64,000 nucleotides of DNA, from positions 29,518,679 through 29,582,678 of the forward strand of contig NC_031495.1 in assembly GCF_000237925.1 (NCBI RefSeq), written 5' to 3'. Both the position numbers and the translations under genes were made by a program. This document shows, in pieces, positions 12,910 through 26,500 of this stretch (position 1 is the stretch's first letter; every line of letters starts with the position of its first letter). Below the pieces are notes generated by a model. That model was not told the origin of the DNA, did no database searches, and saw only the letters and a program-made list of their open reading frames with translations. Origin of the DNA: Schistosoma mansoni (lineage: Eukaryota > Platyhelminthes > Trematoda > Strigeidida > Schistosomatidae).

Positions 12910-14660
12910 AAGCACGACCACCATGTAAAGGTAGGAGCAACGATCAGGAACGGTCTTCATAAGTTACGAGGTGGGAGTATCCATTTGAATCCGGTAAGAA
13001 TACTACTAAATTCAGATGGGCATGGTCGAAGCGAACATAGGGAGTTTTAAATGAACCTAAGGAACAATTGTTGTATCTAATTACCTTAGATTTCTGGCAG
13101 CTTACACAGGATCGTGCCCACACCTTCACGTTTCTATCCATGCCAGGTCATCAAAATAGTTGTGACATGAGCTTGATGTTTGCTCGAACACCTTGAAGGA
13201 AAAGTTTGTGCAACGTATTGAAGACGTTGTATCGGCAATGTTTTGCCATGATTGGGTGGTCCCAACCAGTGGATAAGTCACATAGTGAAGTTTCGTTACC
13301 TGTTCCCATCTGCTTGATTCGTAGTTTTAGGGTTGTCCAATACAACTCGTGCTGAATATCAGTGTCTTTTCGAGGCTGGGAATGTTTAATAAGGTCTATT
13401 CCCTGTAAACTATTCAGTGACGTTATACGGGACAAAGCGTCTGAGACTACATTGTTTGTGCCAGAAATGTGTTGCATATCTGCAGTGAACTGCGAAATGT
13501 AGTCCCTTTGTCGAGACTCTCGAGGACATTACTTGTCTGAAGATGGGCCTAAAAAGAAAGCAAGGGGTTTACGATCAATAAAAAGGGTGAATTATCGGCC
13601 TGCAAAAGAGTGTTGAAAATAGCCTACAACAGAATACATAGCTAGGAGTTCCCTACCGGAGGTGCTGCACTTCGATTCAGTGTCTATTAACCGTCTCCAG
13701 AAGAATGCCAAGGGCTGACAGGTATGTCTAACCCTTTGTTGTATGACTCCTCCGACTGCTGAGTCGGACGCGTCTACTGTGATGCTAATGGGTGCTTGAG
13801 TGTCCTGATGTCCAAGCATGGTTGCTTTGGCAATAAGTTCCGTAATTGTGGAGAATGCTTTTCTCGCGGTATCGTCTGGATCAATGGATTTCGCATTTCC
13901 ACGAAGTTGGTCGGTTAGCAGTTTCATTAGGGACGCGCATTTTGGTGTGGACCGTCTATAGAAACTTACAAGGTCATAAAATGTGCACAACTGCCCAATC
14001 GTGATAGGCTCTGGGTAATCCAGGATGGCCGCTATTTTGCTTCTACGAAGTCGGATGCCTTGAGCATCAATAGTGTGTCCTAGGAGATCTAAGGAGTCGG
14101 TTCCGATTTGGCATTTCTGAATGTTTACAGTAAGGCCGTGTTTTTGCGGTCGTTTGAACACAATGTCCAGATGCTGAAGATGGGGTTCCCTGTCCGGACT
14201 TGCTATCAAGCAGATATTAACATACGCATTTACGAAGTTGAGACTTCGAAAAACGTCAACGATGAGCCTTTGGAAAGTCTGTGTAGTATTTCTTAATCTG
14301 AAAAGCATTCGCGAGAATTCGTGGAGTCCCAAGGGAGTTATGATAGCGGTTTTCGCAATATCATCAATAGCCATAAAGATTTAGTCATAAGCTCTAACCA
14401 AGTCGATTTTCGGAAAGACTGTTACACCTTTCAAGGTAGTTGCCAAATCGTGAATGTGAGGCAACGGGCAACGATCGGGAATTGTTTCCGCATCCAATCA
14501 CCGATAGTCACTAGTTGAACGCCAGTCCTTGCTTCTTCTTTTTAGGGACCATATGCAGGGGAGATGCCTATGGGTTGTTTGGTGACCGAATGATTCTTAA
14601 ATTTATCATATGACTCACCACTAAAGATGCCACAAGAACACCGAGTTGAACAACTTCTTA
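12910..14660 (-). mobile_element. Ty3/gypsy LTR-retrotransposon pol, degenerate
   Basis: Minus strand, in order: RT start near 14560 (an SPAYGP-like and a KIDLVRAYD-like segment with frame breaks), the RT core 14374-13592 (GLHEFSRMLFRLRNTTQTFQR), RNase H (ITVDASDSAVGGVIQQ), the HISGTNNVVSDALSR linker (about 13470), the integrase zinc-finger end (ARSCVSCQKSK) and the integrase core start. The polymerase YVDD box reads YVNI, and the first catalytic Asp of the integrase (expected HxDxVGP) is Asn in DHAHLNLV. Several frame breaks are present and no LTR pair is confirmed, so it is inactive. It belongs to the gypsy type known from schistosomes (Boudicca/Saci). Confidence 0.85.
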
Positions 14661-16139
14661 ACAGGTAACATCTTTTATAATCAAAGTATACCAACTCAGT
14701 CAATTCGCAAGTCATAAGTGAAGAGATTCGAAGATATATTTGACAGGCTATTGACACATCGAGTAGTGACTGACCTAAACTGGCTCGAGGTTATAGGAGG
14801 AGTTGAGCACAACGTACCCACTCGTGATCTGGTGCGGATGCGTGATTGAGCGCCTTCAGCTAGGTGAGTCCATGAAAACTAATGCGGTTAGCATCAAATA
14901 CCGAAGACTTACAGAATTATTGATTTTGGTGATTTACTTACCTCTACAAGTTCACAAACATATCTGACGAGAGAATGCTGTAAAGTTGGGTCATCATTGT
15001 TCGCTTTACACAGTGACATGACATAATTGGCATGCGTACACCAAAGAAGTCCTATTACCTTATGTACCCTTCAAACAGATCTCAAAATTGTCCCAACTGG
15101 TAAATCGTCGAGATAATATAATTGAAAGTTCTTCCTATATCATGCATCCTTACGATGGTGTCACATTAGTTACTTGAAGGATGGACGTTATCAGAAATTG
15201 AGTGGCTGGACTCAAATCAAATCTAAAATTGTCTTGATTTGACCGCTTCTGCAAAACCTTAGGAATTGTCGATGTGACGCACCAATAGTTTTACGACAGT
15301 TTGACCTTCAATTGCTCAGCAACCTCTATCAGTGGACGATACCACTGAAGCGTTTCTGTTCGTGTTTTGCTTACTGTTTTTGGATGCTTGGTTATCTATA
15401 ATATATTTTATATATTCAATACTACTTGACTTTTTGTGGCATAAAATCTTTTTTAACTGCTATTTGCAAAGTAATAAAGAACCGCTAGTCCTGCGATGTA
15501 ATAAATAATGCATCCTCATAAACCTCAGTCACTGAGCTCTGAACATTTATATGTAATTCATATTACTTACCATTATTAGTATTCTCTCAGATCAGTCCCA
15601 TGGGCTATTTTCCTAGGTTCATTTACTGTAAATAACTAATTAGAAAATGTCACGTAATGAGTGTCCCCAGCTCTTCGAAAGATCTGTCGTAGTGATCACT
15701 GCTCGACTATTGGTTGATAGTTGTCTAGGATTATTTGGAAGTTTCTGTTCAGGGTGATCTGGGATCCGCGCCTTTTATTATTAAGTCTCAAATTCTAGAC
15801 AATAATTAGATAAATATTAGTACACCAATCACACGCAAATGATTGAGTATTTAAAAGTCAAAGTCGATTCATTACACCCTCCCAAAACTAATCTAACTAT
15901 ACAATCGCAATTTACAATATCTTTGTGAATAAATAAGGTTACTCGGACCAAGACTATAAGAATTATCTCTGCACAAACTGCATCTCGGTATTCCTAATTC
16001 CGTTTTGTCGTGGGTAAAATACAAGCGGCCGGTATAGTTGTTATTGTCGTAGAGTAGCTCTTGACAATCAACTTCGAGTTGAGTGTTACGGCAGTTTAAG
16101 TCCAATAGGTCTTTGTCTGTTTGCTTTGCCTCCAAATGC
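14661..16139. other. Intergenic stretch, possible LTR remnant
   Basis: No gene is visible. Read on the minus strand, about 15560-15890 contains a TGTAATG-like start and promoter-like AT-rich blocks and could be the 5' LTR belonging to the gypsy pol downstream, but I could not find a second copy. An open minus frame at 15893-16135 has no recognisable domain. Confidence 0.3.
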
Positions 16140-16640
16140 CATGGTACGGCCGAGAGTGGGGAGAGTCCGCTCTCCCTCTCGAAATGCTCTCACATGGCCA
16201 CGCGAATATATAGCCTCTGCCAGGGAAGTCCTACTCACTGCCTTCACGTGGCGGAGGTGTTGTTTACAAAATTGAGAGGACGAAAAGCGAATGTCTGGCG
16301 CTTTAACCGGGTTGGTGGACACGAAAGTTCACCTAGGGGAGTTGGAAAACTCTGATTCCAAACCAACGGTGCACGTGGGCTCCAGGATCCTGAAGGAACG
16401 AATGGCGTGTGGACCTGTTGTTGCCACCGGCTACTATGGGACTGCATCTCCTAAAGTCGCTCCACTATCTTGTGGATTAGATCTTTAGGTTGAGGGCTTG
16501 GGGTGTGGCCTCCTTAAAAAACCATCTGCTTTTGTTTGGCACCCGGGCAGTATTCCAGCCCTGACACAAATCGAATGACGAATTGTGGCGCACATACATT
16601 TGGTGCATCCTTGTATCTATGTTTATGTTGAAATAAATAA
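16140..16640 (+). repeat. Dispersed repeat family (copy 2, longest)
   Basis: GC-richer block that shares two segments with 55990-56235: a core around 16231-16390 (containing GAGTTGGAAAACTCTGATTC) and a 3' end around 16539-16640 that finishes in GTTGAAATAAATAA. The 3' end also matches 1953-2010 and 25386-25500 on the minus strand. Open frames through it on both strands look incidental. It looks like a short interspersed or LINE-end family; I cannot name it. Confidence 0.65.
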
Positions 16641-16689
16641 TTAGCATGTTACATACATCAGTTTTCAGTAGTAAGGATTGAAGGTCAAC

Positions 16690-17060
16690 CGACCTTCCTT
16701 AATCATTGCAATTTATGCTACTGTGGAGATTCAATGTTTTTGAAAGCATCGACAGAAGGTGGTGATAGAGAATTCCAGTCATTCACTACTCTGCGCGAGA
16801 ACTGGAACTCCAGACGTAAACTATTTGATCTCAGCTTTTTGAACTTTGTTAGAATGTCCTCTCAGATGATTGGTCTTAGATGGAAAGAAAAGGTAAAACA
16901 TAATACCAAGATCATCGTGCAGTGTACGGTAGGCCAGTATTAATTCACCTCATAACCTGTGGTAAGATAACAGAAATAGGTTGAGGCGTCTCAGTTTGTC
17001 TTCGTAAGATAGGCCAGAGAGACCCTAAATTCTGATACCCTGGGTATTATAAGGAAAATA
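16690..17060 (-). mobile_element. CR1/SR1-like LINE, C-terminal fragment
   Basis: Translating the minus strand gives the conserved C-terminal block of CR1/jockey-type reverse transcriptases: LSYEDKLRRLNLFLLSYHRL followed by GELILAYRTLHDD, then (after a frame break) a RRVVNDWNSL/DAFKN-type ending. Stop codons interrupt it. This is a separate clade from the RTE copies around it. Confidence 0.65.
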
Positions 17061-17329
17061 AACGAGTGTGACCATATTGCTATTGAAAACACGAATAGAT
17101 TCCATAACTCTTGAGTAAATTGACGCTTAGCGTAGTTAGATGTAAATCACTATTATCGGACAGACTTTGCCACGAATAAGTGCTGTTTCATAGGAACTTA
17201 GACCTTATGTTCTGGTGCTGAGAATCATAGGTTTCTCCAGATATCTAGGCATTGTCTGTCATAAATCAGGCATACAGTATTCCATGGAGTTTTTAGTGAG
17301 TGGAGATTTTCTTTGAACTAAGCGACTTC

Positions 17330-17625
17330 AGTTGCTGTTGGACGTATAGAGATGGTTACTAATTCCTTGTCTCCCACGCCGTAGACCTAAACAAAAGACT
17401 GGATTATGTTAGTCGTGAGGAACTGGGAAATTTGGTCGCAGCGCTCAATCGACACTTTCTTGAGGCTGGTCACATAGCTTTTGGGTGAGTAGTTTCGGAC
17501 CTTACTACTGGGGACGGAAATTTCGGGACAAAGTGGGTTGTATACGTTTCTAGACCTACCCCTTCTAATCCTTTCCCGTTGTGAGAAGGCAGCACCATTT
17601 CAGACTATTAATAGAGTTGGCTTCA
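17330..17625 (-). mobile_element. Inverted RTE 5'-UTR fragment
   Basis: This block resembles the 5' UTR of the RTE copy at 12400-12700 in the same (minus) orientation; compare the CTGGGGACGG and GAGAAGGCAGCACC segments with their counterparts near 12620 and 12705. It lies immediately upstream of a plus-oriented RTE 3' part starting near 17690. Confidence 0.5.
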
Positions 17626-17689
17626 AATCATTAAAGTGGTGCTCAATCAGTTGTAAATAAAGTAGAAACTGACACATCCATGACAAGGC

Positions 17690-19115
17690 CTGGTTTTCAC
17701 AAAAGGCGAATGAAGGTTTTAGAGCACAGATATGTTTATTGGCGTTCGACAATGATAGTTTTTCTTGACTTGAAAGCAGCATTTGACTCTGTAGACCAAG
17801 AGGCTCTGTGGCAGTGTCTGTCATTGAAAGGTGTACCTCAGAAGTACGTAGACCTTGCGAAGGCTCTTTACTTGAACACTACCAGTCAAGTCAGAACTTA
17901 AGGAGAACTGTCATCCGATTTTACAACCTCAAGTAGTATCTGACAAGGCTGTCCACTATCTCCACTTTTGTCTAACTTCATTATAGACCTATTGCTGGAA
18001 CTAACACTCTCTTCGACTGAATTTTCAGGAATTGATCTCCTACCAGGGGGACCACTAAGCGACCTAGAGTACGCAGATGACATAGTCCTGTTTGGTGAAG
18101 GCGCTGAAAAAATGCAGTCTTCTGTTAGAACTGAGTAATAATGCCAGGATGTTTGGGATGCGTTTCTCCTCATCTAAATGTAAATTGTTACTCCAGGACT
18201 GGCCTGCGTCAACACCTGAACTAAGGATAGGGAGCGAAGTAGTCGAACGCGTGGACAACTTCACTTATCTTGGAAGTCTGATCAGCCCTAATGGATTGGT
18301 GTCTGACGAAATCTCAGCACGGATTCAGTAAGCTCGTTTGGCTTTTGCCAACTTACGTCACCTACGGCGAAGACGAGATATCCGTCTATCAATTAAGGGA
18401 CGAGTATACTGCGCAGCAGTCCGTTCTGTTTCACTTTACGGCTGTGAAACATGGCTATTAAGAGTAGAAGATACTCGTAAGTTACTAGTATTTGACCACA
18501 GATGCCTTAGAAATATTGCTCGCATCTGCTGGGATCATCGGGTAAGTAATAGTGAGATTAGACACAGGGTATTAGGAAATGATGGTAAATCAGTTGATGA
18601 GGTCATGAATCTTCATCGACTGAGATGGTTAGGCCACGTGTTACGTATGCCTGAACACCGATTACCACGACGAGCTATGTTGACTAGTGTAGGAGATGGT
18701 TGGAAGAGAGTTGGGGGCGGCCAAACCAAAACGTGGCATCAGTGTTTGAAGTCACTAACTTCTAGTCTGAGCCATGTTGGCAGATGCAGACTACCTGGTT
18801 GGGGTCCGCGTGACTATCGTAACCAGTGGTTGGCGACTCTAGGTGACATGGCTCAGAATCGATCACAATGGTGTAGATGTATACACTCTTTATCTTCCCT
18901 TAAACCTTAAGATTAAAATTGCTTCATAACGTTCTTCCTTCCGATACTATATCTTTATATACAACCTATCTTTTATATACTACCACCACTAAATTAACTA
19001 TTTCTATGAATCCGGTGTTCATCTTGTTGTACTAACAAGGTATGGCAACTTGGACCGATGCATATGTGTGCCTGGTCCTACGTTGTAGCTGACTGACTGA
19101 CTGAATGAATGAAGA
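17690..19115 (+). mobile_element. RTE-like retrotransposon, 5'-truncated, with nonsense codons
   Basis: The plus strand encodes the RT from the VFLDLKAAFDSVDQEALW block through the C-terminal domain ([53 protein letters not shown]). In-frame stops occur at 17899-17901, 17941-17943 and 18329-18331, with a frame change near 18120. The 3' UTR ends in tandem TGAC/TGAA units at about 19090-19115. The minus copy at 41675-43640 has the same three stops. Confidence 0.85.
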
Positions 19116-19259
19116 GATCGAAAAATGGGTGTCAACGATAGTGAAGGTCAAACAAGGATTTAATCCAAAATACAAGTTAAATCAAGTGATGAACGCCACC
19201 ACCTTTGAATCTTGGGAAAAGCTAAAGAATGAGCACAGATTTTGGCCCGTGTCGTTTAA

Positions 19260-19560
19260 AAATTTCAGTCATAGGTAGGGGTCGCTAAAACGACATGTCC
19301 CAGTCACCGTAGTCAGTGTTCCAAAATGGTGACACCGACTGGATTACCGTCACTATGTCCGAACGCACATCGCCGGATTTCAACCTTACTAACATAATGT
19401 TAGCGCTGGATATCAACATTTTCACAGACAGCGATGATCAAACATGAAATGTTGTCTAACATCCTCGGAGAGATCAGGTTCCACAATTATAGTGCAGAAC
19501 TGTTCTTACTGACACGTAGACCGGTCCTGCTACAACCAGGCTAACATCACGATGGGACCA
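19260..19560 (-). mobile_element. RTE-like remnant (C-terminal domain)
   Basis: Degenerate minus-strand similarity to the C-terminal domain of the RTE copy at 25890-26150: the same order of blocks around the CTAACATCCTC and TGATCAAACA segments. No open frame remains. Confidence 0.55.
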
Positions 19561-20501
19561 AATATACCTCAGATCTTGCTTCTCTTTGTTTCTTCGCAAT
19601 GTTTTCTTCTTATTTGTGTACCGCGTATATTTTTATTACTCGTGTCAGATTGTATTTAAATCAAATAGATCAATAAAAACTATCTAAACAAAAGCAGTTT
19701 TGGACAATCTTTTGTATTTTACTACCAAAGATACCATCGTTAATTATACCCCACTGATCTGTATGTTTCATATACTCATTTTGTTCGGCCTCTTGATAAT
19801 GTTTAGCATTATTATGTATGCCATTAGCGCTACTCATCTGATTCATGTGTTGTGGAGCGTAATGTCGCCTAACACATTCTTTGATTGGTTACCACAAATT
19901 TCTGACTTTAAAGGAACCATTGCACAATATATTCCTTAGAACAAGTTTTATCGTTGCATTAGCATCTTCACCTCTAAACCTTGGAAACTAACCTGGGAAG
20001 TATTCTTCTGGACATAAACGTGGTAAATCACATAATCGGTTCGTTTTTGTGAAGTAATATCACGCCCAGCCACACTGATATGTGATACCATGGCTTTATC
20101 ATATCCTATTCCTATATTCTTTCTAACGACGATTCCGAAATCTTTGCTATGATTGATAAGATTTTCACTAATGATTAGCTCGGATTTGGTATTAACCAAG
20201 TAAGCGATTACTGTTGTATTCGTAAACGGGATCCAATTCTTACATTGTTTGTGGGCAACTGACTTTAGTTCTTTATTGATCTAAAACCGTGGTAAGGGTC
20301 AATATGATAAACTTAAGTAGCGTTCTATGTTGTCGACTTATATGTTAATTTGCCCAGTCGTTTCCACTAGCTTAAAAGACTTTTTGTCAGTGAAGTTTCC
20401 TGTCAAATCTTCCCATTTATCCTTGTCTCTTTATTTCCTACTCAGCTCTTGTGGCATGCGTTAGGCCGAGATCTTGAAAAATAAACATAACGTTTGCGGT
20501 T
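19561..20501. other. Upstream region of DHX35
   Basis: No assigned gene. An open minus-strand frame at 19948-20199 (83 codons) has an even, protein-like composition but no motif I recognise; it may be a transposon scrap. The DHX35 promoter should lie here. I see no clear TATA box. Confidence 0.35.
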
Positions 20502-23500
20502 ATGAACTCGCGTTTTATCCATCCAGATAGTGAAGAAAGACTTGGCTTTGACTTGTCAGAAGAAGTACCTGAACCCAACGAGGATGGGGGTTGTGGTAGC
20601 TCTATTCTACAGTTTCCGATTTCTGATTCTTTTCATTCTGTTGAACAACAACGCCAACAACTTCCTGTTTTCACCAAAAGAAGTCAATTTTTATATCTCC
20701 TTGAAAACTCCAGGTAGTTATGGTCATCTTAATTATTCTTTGAATTTTTATTGATTGTGTCGTGATAAAATTTACTTTGGATTTAAGTGTACTTTTTGTT
20801 GTATTAGGTATATCTGTTATGGCACTGTTTTAATGTTTCATAGTTATTACTTACTATTTAGTCTTTGCCTCTAAGGTGACCAAAATTACTTTCTATTAAC
20901 TAATAACCTCATAGTTTCATAGAAAAATCTTTTGGAATGACGTACACTAATTTATGATTACTAGTTCATCGTTTTATATTTAGTTTCGGATTAATCCTGC
21001 GACGTAGTGGCGAAATCGATTTTCAAGTGCTTTTGCGTTAATTATTTTCACTGTCACCTTCTTAGAAATATACTAGATGACTCAGTCACTTATTGAAAAA
21101 ATAGACAGCGAAAAGAACACTGATCCATGCTGTGAAAAATGTCATGTTCTTAATCACAATACGTGCTAATTTAAAGACAGTGTTTAAAATTTGCGTACCG
21201 TATTTTATGGATTTTATATCACACCTCAAGAATTCATTTTTACAAAAATTAAGCTATTAAAGTCCCTTTACATCGATCGCACTTAGATGAAGTTTTGTGA
21301 CATCCGAGCAGCCGTGTGATATCTCTAGCTGAAAATCGAGTGACTTGATTATCAATGTGCTACTTTTAATTATTCGGTCGCTATTTAGACCATCAATGAT
21401 GATTTCACTGTCTGTTTTGTTCACGTGATACATGTTTACTTTACTTTCATTCATAGAATGGGTGTACTTTAAAGATCTAATGAACGTCCATTACTGTTTT
21501 TAATTGACTGATTATACGTTTTATCAACTATTTACACTAATACAGTCATGTCATTAAAACTGACTAATAACTCATAATAATGACTGTTTGGTATAGATTA
21601 TGTTTAAATTAAAGAATAAATAATCTAGATGCCCCACTACTAATCTTCTTTTAGAGTTTTAGTCGTTACTGGAGAAACTGGGAGCGGGAAGTCTACACAA
21701 CTTCCTCAGTATGTTTATGAAGCTGGTTGGTTGGACTCAAAATCCAGTAATTTTAATCCATTCGGAGTCACCATGGCTGTGACACAGCCAAGGCGTGTAG
21801 CTGCATTAAGTTTGGCTACACGTGTAGCTGAAGAGAAAAACTGGCGAATCGGTAAACAAGTTGGATATATCATACGTTTTGAAGTAAGAGTTACCACACG
21901 TCGTTGCTTTTTCCGCTGATTTTTGTGCATAAGAGTTTCCAAACAGGGTTATTCTGGTTTTTTAAATCTCTGGAGATTGTTTGAATATAAACCAAAAATA
22001 CTCCATTTTAAACGAAAATAGCAAAAATTAGCATGCTCCGGAAAGTTTAGTGATGACATCGTAGAAATCTAACTGAAAAAAAATATTTCTTTGCTAAATT
22101 CCCATTCTGAATGTCAACGTGAAATTATTTAATTTGTCGACAGCGGAAACTTCTATTTAGACATTTTAAATAGTTAACTGGTCAAGGGATTTTTTTCAAC
22201 TGGCTTTTCATCACGACTACATATTTCGAATCCGAAGGCTTTTTGAAAATATTAATAAATGAATACGGAACTGATTAAAAGATGAAAGTTAATAGAATAA
22301 TTTTACTACTGTTTTTCAAGTTCTATTATCCAATAAATAAGTTGAAACATGTATTTATAAATTAACAGGCTATTTAATTAATAACTAGCGGTAAAAGTGT
22401 TGGGAACAATGGTTATTTAAGAGTAAAAGGACAAGAAGGGCAATTAGGAAAGTAGAAGGAGTAGTAGCTAATTTGACTAACATATTAAAAGGTAGTGTAG
22501 AATATGTTGACATTCAAGGTATTGAAAGCCGTTGTACAAATATATTTTGTACACAAAGGTTTAGGATTCATCCCATTATTGAATAAAATATAATTATAGA
22601 TTGTGATTGAGAAAGGACGAAACTATGTCTTATGGAGCATAGTTATTGCCTTCTTTAAATTAGCACAATTAGCACATTGGTTGTTGTTGTCGAATCAGTA
22701 AACTTAGTTAGTCGTTTCATTTCTCACAGTTTGATTATTTGTTTATTAACACTAATGTTTATTCAATGTATTATACCGACTATTGGTGTACAAAACGATA
22801 ATAGGTCAGGAGATTAAACAGTGGTTCGTTTCCTCAACCCATTTATTCTGATTAATTTATTATGTGTATATTAAACGGTATTCGAATAATAATTATTGCT
22901 ATTGAGTTGTTTGTCACCATACTTCCAAAACATCATGCCATAACTGATTGGGGGTAATACTCGTATTTCTTCTAACAAAAGTAATAAAGTGTCCTCAGGA
23001 TTCGCTATTCATATTAACTCTTCAAATACTAGCATACCTAAAGGATTAATCTCCACTTCGAATTGTGCAGGAGTTAAGTATGTTCCACTTGTAACTTTGG
23101 AAAATCAGTCTACGGATCTTTGAAATTTATGGTGCTATACAAATAAGTAATCCATTTTAAACGGGCGTAAACTTATAGACTTTTGAGAGTGTCTAGTGAG
23201 TTCCCGTTTCTCTTGTATCAAACTTCTTGCAAAATACCTAAAAGTATAAATTCTTTTATCTATCTTTTAGTTAAATTTGATTTAATATATGTGGATATGC
23301 TTTCACAATATTTTTTTGTAAAAGGAATGTTGGACACCAAATTCAACTGTCATCTCATATCTTACCGAAGGTATGATGATACAGGAACTGTTGCGTGATC
23401 CTCTTCTAACTCGTTTCCGTGTAATCATGTTAGATGAAGTTCATGAAAGATCTTTGCAAACGGATATTTTGTTGGGTCTTATTAAGAAAGTATTACGTAA

Positions 23501-26500
23501 ACGGCCAATTGACTTGCGAGTTATAATCTCTTCTGCTACATTGGAAGCTGAAAAGTCAGTTTCTCCTTATTTATGTGTTTGTTTTGTGCCATACATTTAT
23601 TTGATTAACCATTATGAAACACCTATTTCATCCTTTTTAATCTAGTTATCATTAAGTGATCTATTCATCACAGGTCTTAATTACTGTGGCCGTTTTACAT
23701 TCATAATTACATTTACTTAAAAAAACAACTAAATATAACTTAGGAACTATCCGCTTAATTCGTTATTCGAAGGCAGTGAATTTAAGCCATTTGTTTCTTA
23801 AACTCATTTACCAATTAAAGAACCGTATTCTTGGCTTTGCTTGCAAAGGATGGTGAATTACCTGGTTACCTAAAGTAAAGCAGATAAAACAGTCCGAGTG
23901 TTGACATAATGTATGAAATTCAAACCCATTAATCATTGATCCACCAATCCATTATCCATTTGTGGTTCTATGTTGTACATATCCATTAGATACATTAACA
24001 AATATATATCAGAGAAAACTGTTAGGACTTTTGCCTCTGTCAATTGTCACGTGACAAAATCACCAATCATAATGCCGGCTTGTATGACCTTGTTCTTTTG
24101 CTAAACATATGACATGTCAAACAACAATAGCAGCCTTGCCTCAGCTCTGAATCCTTATTGGTTCTTCTCGCCCAGCCCTGCCCGTTGATTCCAGAATACA
24201 ATCTCAGCCTTCACTATATGAATCGCATATTTCAGACATACGTGGTTTATATACAAGCGAACCAGACCGCATCATACCATAAAATAGAAAATACCAATTA
24301 TACAAGATCAAGCCAAAATGGCTGAGTGTAAGAGACTGTAAGTAATAGGTTGGGAATAACTTGAGGATAGTAAATCTCATAATAGTAGTCAATGGATCCA
24401 TTGGAAATTTATGATAAAAGGAATATGAATATACATATAATCTAGTTACTTAGTAGTCATCCAATAAGAAAATGTATAACAGTACTCCACAAATAATCCC
24501 TAGCAGTTACCATTCATTTATTCTTCGTTCGAATATAACAAAATTCTTTTGTAACGCTGTAAAATTCATCATCATCTCATCGTCAGTAAAAATAACCAAC
24601 ATGATCTGTATTAATTGTCATTTTGTCAGTAATCACCCTTTCATAATTTATTTATCTACTCATTTCACTGAATCAATCAATATGCTTCCGAATATATATG
24701 TATATATATATATCAGGATGGCCATCAGACAAATGAAGAGTGAGAATGCATCAGGACCTGACAACATACCAACTGAAGCACTGAAGTCAGACGTAGAAGC
24801 AACTGCAAACATGCTCCATGTTCTATTCAGGATGATTTGGGAGGAAGAACAAGTGCTGACAGACTGGAAAAAAAGGATATCTCATCAAGGCGCCAAAGAA
24901 AGGATATCTGAGCAAATGTGAGAAGTACAGAGGCATCACACTATTATCGGTAGCAGGGTAGGTTTTCAACATAGTGTTGCTGAACCGGATGAAAGACGCA
25001 ATAGACTCCCAACTTCGATATCAACAGGCCAGATTCCGTAAGGATCAGTCGTGTACAGACCGAATCGCGACACAACGGATTATAGTTGAATAATCAATCC
25101 AATGGAACTCGTCACTATACATCCAATTACTTGACTATGAGAATGCATTTGACAGCATGAAAAGGCGAAACTTATTTAACTTTCTTTGACACTTTGGTGT
25201 GAGTAGCTGAGAAGATCGTCAATATTATACGGAATTCATGCGACGGACTGCACTGTGAGGTGATGCATGGAGGACAGATGCAGACTCATTTCGAGCGAGT
25301 CAAACAAGACAGCTTACTCTCCCATTTTCTCTTCCTTTTTTGTGGTCGACTGGATTATGAAGACCTCCACACGTGACGGGAATTGTTATTAATGTATTTA
25401 TGTGAGCACATAAATATTGGTACAAGGTGGCACCAGGTATGTATACGCCACACAAAACAATGAGAATGGGAAGAGAAAAAGAGGGTAAGGTGCATATAAT
25501 GAAAAAAGCAAAAAGAAAAGAACAATAACAACCACAGATTGGTGTATGTTAGTGTAATAATAAGAATAATAATGGGGGAAATAGAAATTTACAACCAGAA
25601 GAACTTCAGTTAAGGAAGTTGTGACCACTCTTTATGAAGAAAGCGAAAGAAGGTTATAGCAGGATCGCCACTGGCTTCTATTCTGAGCCATATCTGATAA
25701 TGTCTCCAGCCACTTTGTTGCACCATCTCTTGGACCCCAGTGAGGGACTAGTGAAGGATCAACGGAAGCCAGCCCTTTGCAGCTTTATTTCATACCACGA
25801 CACCATGTCATACACTGACCACCTCTCCGCTTCTTCCAACCAATCCCAGCGTCGGCGAATAATGCACGACGAGGAATTCTCTAGGACGACATTCGTAAAA
25901 CATGTCCAAGCCACCGAAGTCGATGTTTGTAGGTAGTGACACCAATTGGTTTATCATCTCTGCGCCCGAATGCACGATGCCGAACCCCTGCATTACTAAC
26001 ATGGTGTTTCCACTGGATGTCGGCAATCCTTCGGAGACAACGATAATCAAACACAGAGAGTCGTCTAACATCCTCAACTCGGAGAGGCCAGGTCTCACAA
26101 GCATTGACGCGTTGTAGATCTGACCTTTTACAGCAGACTGACATCACGAAGGCGCCAAAGATGAACCAGATTGTCATAAGTCTTTCTAGCTTACACTTTA
26201 CGTGAATTGATCTCATCACTCACGCCGCCACCAGCACTTATGCAGCTACCTAGATACACGAACATCTCGACTACTTCAACCTGCTCGCCACCCAGAGTGA
26301 GTACAAGATCAGAATCCTGCCAGTCTTGTAGACATACTTTGCACTTCGAAGGTGCAAAGCACATACCATACCTATGGACACTGATTGCCAACTGATTAAG
26401 TGCGGATTGCATGGCTTAGGTATGATCTCACAGTAAGACAATATCATCCGCATACTCAAGGTCGAGAAGTCTTTCTCCAGGCAACAGATCCACACCGCCA

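Noticed and set aside
19948-20199. 83-codon minus-strand frame upstream of DHX35 as a gene
   Set aside because: No motif, no splice context and no homology recognised; may be a transposon scrap.
23433-23444. DEVH as a sign of a Ski2-type helicase
   Set aside because: All other motifs and the C-terminal region match DHX35, not Ski2.
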